DNA of 64,000 nt from Tridacna crocea (lineage: Eukaryota; Mollusca; Bivalvia; Cardiida; Cardiidae): NCBI GenBank assembly GCA_943736015.1, contig OX031058.1:3239001-3303000 (forward strand). Direction: 5' to 3'. Of the stretch, positions 57,700 through 64,000 are shown one piece after another. The notes under the pieces are model-generated. The model made no database searches. It was given only the letters and a program-made list of their open reading frames with translations, and had not been told where the DNA came from. Position 1 is the stretch's first letter. Each line of letters begins with the position of its first letter. The position numbers and the translations under genes are program-made.

Positions 57700-58095
57700 A
57701 CCATGACTGATTTTTGTGGCATTTGTCGAAGACAATGCCACTATCAGATCAATAATAAATGTTCAATATTGAATTCTGAAGACCATGTATGGTATTTTGT
57801 GCAAAACCGAAGGAAATAAACCCAATTAACTCATTACCAAACGACAAAATTTTAGACTAGTTCAGATTGAAAGCATTTGCAAAAGACAAAATAAAGGTGA
57901 CTGAAAAATTGAAATTTGTTCTGGGAGGGGTAGAAAACACTGTGGGAAAAGGAGAAAATGCTGGTTACCAGCATTTTCTCCTTTTCCTACAGTGTTTTCA
58001 AATAGCTTCTTTCTCAGGACCGTCAAAAGTAGTAATGGGTTAAACTCAGTTTTTCTAGACAAATAGGTTTTTTCAAAAGCACTCAGATATTTTTC
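57700..58095. repeat. ~390-bp dispersed repeat carrying a TTAA MITE
   Basis: The host repeat is split by the MITE 57826-58043. Its two parts are collinear with 7437-7590. Confidence 0.85.
57826..58043. mobile_element. TTAA MITE inserted in a dispersed repeat
   Basis: Flanks read CCCAA-TTAA...TTAA-ACTC, while the unoccupied 45.6-kb copy reads TTAA-ACTC once. This fixes the element ends and the TTAA duplication. Confidence 0.92.
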
Positions 58096-58145
58096 CTTGT
58101 CCTCGTAAAAGAATTTACATGAACTATGCTCTGGAAAAAGGGGGT

Positions 58146-58455
58146 TTAACCCTTAACCAGACGACAAAACTTCAGCCCTTTTAAAATTGAAAGCATTTTC
58201 AGACGACAATTTCAGTACTGCTCAAACTCAAATTAAGTCAATCACACCATTCCCACTTATAACGAGCCTGCGCCAAAAGGATTTGAAAACGTTGTCGGAA
58301 AAGGAGAAAAAGCTGATAATCAGCATTTTCTCCTTTTCCTACAACGTTTTCTATCCTTTTAAATTCCACATTGTAAGTTTTGAAAAAACATTTATTTTGT
58401 CGTCTGACGTCTGCAAATTTTTTCGATGTAGACCGGGCTAAAATTTTGTGTTTCT
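58146..58455. mobile_element. TTAA MITE variant, CGTTG/CAACG arms, right end lost
   Basis: TTAACCCTTAACCAGACGAC; arms AACGTTGTCGG and CCTACAACGTT. The centre is GCTGATAATCAGC. Confidence 0.75.
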
Positions 58456-58497
58456 GATAGCCGATTGGTTTCCCTCTGGGTATTTAACATTCGCATT

Positions 58498-58858
58498 AGC
58501 GTTGTCTGCGCATGTCATATTCTTCGAAGATTCGACTGTCTTATATGACACATCACTAGCCCCGAAAGCGGGCTGACTGTAAATTTACGCTCTATAAAGT
58601 ACATGTAGCAATGTTGAAAATAGCTTTTATCAATAGGTTTGAGGAGAAACGAGACCTGCTTTAGCTCCAGATTTCTCTGGACTGCTGATCATAGCTGAAT
58701 GAATTGCACGAGGTAGCGTTTTATTGAGTAAACCTTTATTTTAGTTTTAAATTCAAAGTAACGGTTGTCGCGTAGGAATGTGATACGGTTCTGTACCCAG
58801 GATGCCCATATCAGATAGATGAGTATTTATAGAATGCCATCTAGCGGGAGATAATGTT
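58498..58858. repeat. ~360-bp ATTGCACGAGGTAGCG repeat
   Basis: GTTGTCTGCGCATGTCATAT to CCATCTAGCGGGAGATAA. Confidence 0.82.
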
Positions 58859-59079
58859 CGCATTAGCTCAAGTTTGAAGGAAATAATCATCTTCGGTACT
58901 TTAAATTCAGAGATATCAGTAAATGTACGCAAAAATAATATACGGTAAATAGATCTATGAAAGTTTTTTGCACTAAAAGGTTGTGGTAATACAATGACAA
59001 TTTTTTGAAAACAGCCGAGCAAAAAAAACATCACTACCCTTTGAAATAAAACTTTTATATGGCCTACATCGCACAAATT

Positions 59080-59625
59080 GGTGTATTCGGACATTTGCGT
59101 AAAGTGTCGTTCCGGATCAGCCTGCGCAGTTCGTGCAGGCTCATCCGACACAGAACTCTATTTCAAAATATATCTATAATCTTTATCACTCTGATGTTGT
59201 CTAGTACATTAGTCTTTGATGTTCAGATTTTCATTATCTGTTTCTCTTTATTATCCCTAACTACTGAAAAGTTTGAAATTTTTTTAGCTGCCATAAGACT
59301 GTTGTTTCCTAAATGTGTAATTGGAGGAGGGGAATGGCCGAATCTAAGTTGTGAGAACTTGTGGCCAGACCCCTTTGCCAATGTACATTTGTCATTCCAT
59401 GTATACTAGAAATTGTATTTATGTATTGCTGTTATTGACATGTACATATGTATGGCAATAAAATATGTTTAAACTAACTATTTCAAAATAAAATTGTGTT
59501 CCGCAGTTTACTTGCGTGAAACAGAAAATCACTCACGATCGGAAAGCGCACCGCGCAGGCTGATCCGAGACGACACTTTACGCAAATGTCCGAATTCCCC
59601 TTTTCGCGTGTTGCAGGTCAAAATT
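59080..59625. mobile_element. ACGCGAAAAGG TIR element split by a retroelement insertion
   Basis: Left part 59080-59157 (ATTCGGACATTTGCGTAAAG) and right part 59500-59625 (CGCAAATGTCCGAATTCCCC) are the two halves of the 23181 family. Confidence 0.8.
59171..59475 (+). mobile_element. 5'-truncated retroelement tail with 13-bp target duplication
   Basis: Flanked by CTATTTCAAAATA at 59158-59170 and 59476-59488. The 3' end is GGCAATAAAATATGTTTAAAC, like a LINE 3' UTR; no reverse transcriptase is present. Confidence 0.8.
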
Positions 59626-59813
59626 ATGGCCGGTATTGCCACAGCGACAATGAGCGACGACTCGCCTATTCACAGCAGTCTATACATGATGGATTTCGTA
59701 AATTTATATTCGTCATATAATCACGTATGGTAAGGGGAATATTTGTTGAAATTTTCTACGTCATGAACTGAGGTTGAGTGAGTTTTAAGTGATTTCCCCG
59801 ATTTTCATAACTA

Positions 59814-60045
59814 TTAACCCTTTACAACACAATCCCGAGTTTAACGACCCCGAGGAAGAAGCTTTTTTTGAAAGCATTGTGGGAAAAGGAGAAAATGTTG
59901 CATGGTTGCTAGCATTTTCTCCTTTTTCCTTCAATGTTTTTAACCTTTCAATGACAAAAATTTCATTATTTGATTCACACAAATTGTCACCCGCTAAAGT
60001 TTTCAACTTGTGCCAGACTAAATTCTTATCCGATCAGAAAATAAT
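59814..60045. mobile_element. TTAA MITE, diverged, right end lost
   Basis: TTAACCCTTTACAACAC; the palindrome centre is expanded (GTTGCATGGTTGCTAGC). Confidence 0.7.
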
Positions 60046-60311
60046 TGCGACCCGTCACGCGAAAAGGGGACCTTCCGGGAACTGTGAAAAGTGTCAATCC
60101 TGGTCAGACTGCGCGGATTGCACAGGCTGATCAGGGTCGACACTTTTCGCTTTTATAACATTTTCTGTATGAAAAGTTGTCATTCTACCAAACTATACAA
60201 TAATTTTTGAACTATCAACTTAAACTGACCTGCACTTTCTTCAAATAGGTCTGTTTACATCTAATTGATGTACGGGATTCACAGATAGTCCCTTTTCGGG
60301 TGACGGGTCAC
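60046..60311. mobile_element. GTGACCCGTCA TIR element (266 bp)
   Basis: TGCGACCCGTCACGCGAAAA and TTTTCGGGTGACGGGTCACA ends. Internal CTGGTCAGACTGCGC hairpin. Relative of 29659-29933 in reverse. Confidence 0.82.
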
Positions 60312-60658
60312 AATATATTCAGTTTATACCTACTGTGATGTGAATATGAGACGTCATGGCAAGTTGGATTAATAGCTTGAATGATTCCTTTGAATTGGAT
60401 TTAAATGATTAAATAGCTTCGGTCATATCACAGCAATCAGTGCATCAAAGCATATGTTTCTCCATCTAGTTATGACACAGCTGACTTTCCAGGTCAATGG
60501 CTACTTTTCTCAGGATGCATCATAGGTGAGAGGCGAAAAATCGGCAGAAACACATGTTGTCGCAACTGGTTATTAAACTCGCAAACAACAGGTCACGAGT
60601 CAGGTACACTAAATACTGAGCTATCCACCCGGACCAGTAGCTTGAATGACCATTATTA

Positions 60659-60742
60659 TATCGTCGGTTTACTTTGAAAAACCTCGTAACTACAGCTTGT
60701 TACAAGCTGTAGTTACGAGGTTTTTGAAGTAAACCGACGATA
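60659..60742. mobile_element. CGTCGGTTT perfect palindrome MITE
   Basis: 84 bp with essentially perfect arms around AGCTTGTTACAAGCT; TA at each end. Confidence 0.88.
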
Positions 60743-60754
60743 AAACTAATGTTT

Positions 60755-60905
60755 TATCTAAGGTGTTTAATGCCGTTTCAACATTGTTTCAGCGATATCG
60801 CTGCGGCCAGCTCACCTAACCATATATTCCTGGGGTAGCTTTTACCACTACTCCGCATTATAGTCTGTCCATGCCACTATCTGCTTTCCAACATGGCTAT
60901 CGTCG
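60755..60905. repeat. TTTAACGCCG-type repeat
   Basis: AGGTGTTTAATGCCGTTTCA to ATGGCTATCGTCGAAACAA. A related fragment lies at 60410-60540. Confidence 0.68.
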
Positions 60906-61566
60906 AAACAATGGCCAGCGGTGAGAGACGAATAAACCCAGTCGGAATGACTATCATCAATTCTCGGTTAGATATTGGCAGAGCCGGGAATCGAAACAGC
61001 AACCCTGTTCTCAAGTCCTGTACTCTACCTAGTTCAATACGAGACCTCGGCAGGATGTTTTAGAGCAACCCCCGGTTACAAAAGCCGCCGTGGTATAACA
61101 ATGTTTCACTTACTACTGACCAACAAACTAATTTATGTAACTGGATAACTTTGCGCAAGCGGCCCATGGATGTTAGGATTTTGAAACTATTCGATAACTT
61201 CTAATATAAATGTGGAGACCGTAAACATTTTAAGCAGTTCGAGCCTTTATCTACAAACAATCCTGTGTTTAACAAGCAAACCTGATGAAATCTTTTGAAA
61301 GTACCGTCAGAAAAGGAAAAAAATACCGATAGACAGCATATTCCCATTTTCAACAATGAGTTCTATTCTTTTACATACAAAGCATTTAACAATAAATACA
61401 TTATTTCTCATCAACAAAAACTTGTTATTTGAAAGCGTACTACATTTTACCTTCTAGTAAGAAGACAAATGCCGACCATGCGTGACACTTGTCATGATGT
61501 GTCTCATTCGTGGGGATTTCTTAACCCTTAGGTTGCGAAGAGCGACCCAGTGACCTTTAGTGGACC

Positions 61567-61630
61567 GTGTACATCAAGATCAGACTGCACAGAATGTGCA
61601 GTCAGATCTTTGATCTACACTGTCCGATAA
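61567..61630. repeat. AGATCAGACTGCAC hairpin
   Basis: CATCAAGATCAGACTGCACA with complement; ends CACTGTCCG. Confidence 0.8.
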
Positions 61631-61754
61631 GAAGGTGGACCCTGGCACTGAAAAAGCAATAATCGGGTCTCTAATATTTGGAAAACCTTCATTTAACCAG
61701 ACATAAATAAGATGATTGTGTATTGTATGTCTCTGATTTAACCTATTTAGCAGG

Positions 61755-61984
61755 TTAAATCCCATTACCACACAATCCCTACTTTTGACACCCCTGAGAA
61801 AGAAGCCTTTTGAAAACACTGTGGGAAAAGGAGAAAATGCTGGTAACCAGCATTTTCTCCTTTTCCCACAGTGTTTTCTACCCTTCCCAGAACAAATTTC
61901 AATTTTTCAGTCACCTTTATTTTGTCATCTGCAAATGCTTTCAATTTGAGCCAGTCTAAAATTTTGTCGTGTGGTAAAGAGTTA
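61755..61984. mobile_element. TTAA MITE, CACTG/CAGTG arms
   Basis: It ends GGTAAAGAGTTA, immediately followed by the next TTAA-bounded element. Confidence 0.86.
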
Positions 61985-61987
61985 CTT

Positions 61988-62988
61988 AAAGCCTGTCTCA
62001 CACAGAACACGGTTGGGCACACGGTTCCAATACGGTATACTCGGTTATACACGGGTTGACTGGTACGAGTATTGAGGTCCAACCGTGCCTGGGGATGAGT
62101 TGGTACGATTTAGACTCGAATGTAGCACGAGTATGTACGAACAAAGCACGGACATACTCGGTCAAGCAAGGTTTGTCACGGCTTGAACACGATTTGCAAA
62201 CGATTTTCATACGATTGTTGTACTGTTCCAAATACGGTCTAGTACGGTCTGTTACGGCCTAGTACGGTTAAACACGACTTTTACTCGATTAACTGGACAT
62301 TTACAGGGTTTACATACGGTCCCACCGACTTTTGTTCGAGTTATGCTCGAATTATCACACATTCGTGTATGTTTTGATATAAATTGACTCGTTTTGATGG
62401 CTTGGCTTCATAAATTTTCGAACTTTCAACAGAGAAGTTATAAAAACGGCAGATGACAAAATAAGGGAATTAGAGACTGTGTCTGGTCGTACTTGACCAT
62501 GTATAATTCGTACTTGAACCGTATTGGTCGTATGGCGATCGTATGAAACCGTATTGGTCGTATGGCGATCGTATAAAACCGTGCGTACACTCGTGTGAAT
62601 CGTACGGTGATCGTGTGACATTCGAGTGTTAATCTGGGTGTTGGATGTAGGACTTAGGAGCGGTTTCACACGATTCCATACGATTTATATACGATATTGA
62701 CACGGTTGAGCTCACTCGTGGAGTGGACTTCATGTGCGGTTGTATATACGGTCTCGTACGGTCTCACACGGTCTCTTACGGTCTTGTACGATCGCTAATA
62801 CGATCATACACGGACATGGCACCCGTGCGAGTTTTTTAAAAGTTTTAAAAATCATACACGGCTTTCACGGATACACTCGAATGGCCCGAGTGTAACTCGG
62901 ATAAGGCTACGGTTGGCTCGGTTGTATGTACGGTTTACACGAATGGCCAACCGTTTAAGCCGTGTGTTCTGTGTGAGACAGGCTTAAG
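61988..62988. mobile_element. ~1-kb element with TTAA-adjacent TIRs and phased ACGGT words
   Basis: Terminal inverted repeats GCCTGTCTCACACAGAACAC (left, after TTAA) and its complement before TTAA on the right. The interior is almost entirely short words of ACGGT/ACGAT/ACTCG type. In 62160-62275 and 62745-62790 these recur every 10-11 bp. No reading frame of note. Confidence 0.85.
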
Positions 62989-63084
62989 GATCTAATTTCT
63001 TGTGGTGGCTAAAACGTGACAATATACACTACCACTCGTCACTGTATTCTGTTTTCCCTACCTACTAGTATTATGGATCGATGA

Positions 63085-63200
63085 ATCATGTATCAATCAG
63101 AGAGAGAGAGTGTGTGTGTGGAGGGAAGTATGGAGGGAAAACTAGATCAGGGAACAAGAGAGTGTGGAAAGAACAGAGGGAGAAATGGATGAGAGAGAAA
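63085..63200. repeat. Purine-rich GAGA/GTGT low-complexity stretch
   Basis: AGAGAGAGAGTGTGTGTGTG and GGGAGAAATGGATGAGAGAG. Confidence 0.8.
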
Positions 63201-63241
63201 CTATTTGACTAAAAAGTTGACTAAAGCTATCACTAAACGTG

Positions 63242-63540
63242 ATTATACCCCCCCCCCCACAACAGCTCCTTGTCACAAAAACAGGTCACAGAATGCAGAA
63301 TGGTTTAGCACAAAAGTAAGAGTTGAAAAAAAAAGTTCACGGGGAGATAATTCCACAACAAATCGCAACAGGGTTATGAAAATTGCACATGGACAACTTC
63401 ATATTATAAATAGGAACCCTGTGTGTAAATTTGAGTTCACTATCTTAAAAGTATTGGAATATTGCTGCAGACAAATTTGTGTCTGCATACCATGACGATT
63501 CTAGTATACCCCCTACAATACATTGTGGTGGGTATGAAAA
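63242..63540. repeat. TATACCCCC-bounded repeat
   Basis: TATACCCCCCCCCC on the left; AGTATACCCCCTACAATACA and GGTGGGTAT on the right. Similar to the repeat ends at 541 and 54431. Confidence 0.45.
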
Positions 63541-63795
63541 GTATCAAGTTGAATAAGAACAACAACTCAGTGGTATGTTTATGTATGAAAATATATCTTC
63601 TATACATTTATTTTCAATACAAAAAAAATTCAAACACAACAGATACAAAGGTTATAGTAAACAATGAGAAGCACATATTAAAAAGGTCACAATAGACTGA
63701 TGATTTCATCACAATTCATTTCCATCTTATGCATAAGATCTTGAAATTGTGTGGCAAAGAGCGATACACATTATGGGCCGTCCTCTGTGAAAAAA

Positions 63796-64000
63796 GGGCT
63801 TGATCCCTTCCCAAACGACAAATTTTTAGACTGTACCAAATTCAAAGGATCTGCACACAACAAATCAAATATTGGTAATATGATGATTTTCAACTTTGAT
63901 AGGGTAGAAAATATTGTGGGAAAAGGAGAAAATGCTGGTTACCAGCATTTTCTCCTTTTCCCACAATTTTTTCTATAGGTTTCTTTCTCAGGGGCGTTAA
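63796..64000. mobile_element. TTAA MITE cut by the window edge
   Basis: Intact palindrome (63908-63975); the right terminus lies beyond 64000. Confidence 0.85.

Noticed and set aside
59059-59409. 116-codon frame in the retroelement tail
   Set aside because: It starts in one element and continues into the insertion; no reverse transcriptase or other motif.

Overview
The window is eukaryotic nuclear DNA, most likely from a heterodont bivalve mollusc. It is AT-rich, with small exons, multi-kilobase introns and GT-AG splice sites. Palindromic and dispersed repeats of the kind common in bivalve genomes are extremely dense. The species cannot be fixed from the sequence alone.

Four protein-coding genes can be reconstructed exon by exon, with matching splice phases. 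(1) 971-4906, minus strand: the first four exons of ALDH6A1, mitochondrial methylmalonate-semialdehyde dehydrogenase; the rest lies off the left edge. (2) 14762-17983, plus strand: a complete four-exon gene for a 230-residue secreted protein with a PAN-like cysteine-rich N-terminus and one group-A SRCR domain. (3) 19193-40109, minus strand: a complete 12-exon CYP4-family cytochrome P450 of 501 residues, including one GC-AG intron. (4) 52317-56832, plus strand: an SLC46-type major-facilitator transporter, four exons, about 499 residues, with a less certain last exon. A fifth, tentative two-exon gene (5218-7261, plus strand, 94 residues, no recognised family) would be divergent from ALDH6A1 across a 311-bp interval.

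Nothing suggests that the genes work as one pathway. ALDH6A1 acts in mitochondrial valine and pyrimidine catabolism, the P450 at the ER, SLC46 as a membrane carrier, and the SRCR protein is secreted.

The rest is mostly mobile-element DNA. The commonest unit is a roughly 230-bp TTAA-flanked palindromic MITE (piggyBac-like ends), about 28 copies. At least a dozen other families recur, including nested insertions, a 5'-truncated retroelement with a 13-bp target duplication, a LINE endonuclease fragment, a 1-kb element built of roughly 10-bp phased ACGGT words, and a tRNA-derived SINE head. The intervals 40.1-52.0 kb and 56.8-64.0 kb hold no gene I can support.

The most noteworthy observation is that three exons of the two largest genes (P450 exons 4 and 9, SLC46 exon 3) each have short tandem partial duplications across or beside a splice site. 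The extra copies are broken by a stop, a truncation or a frameshift.
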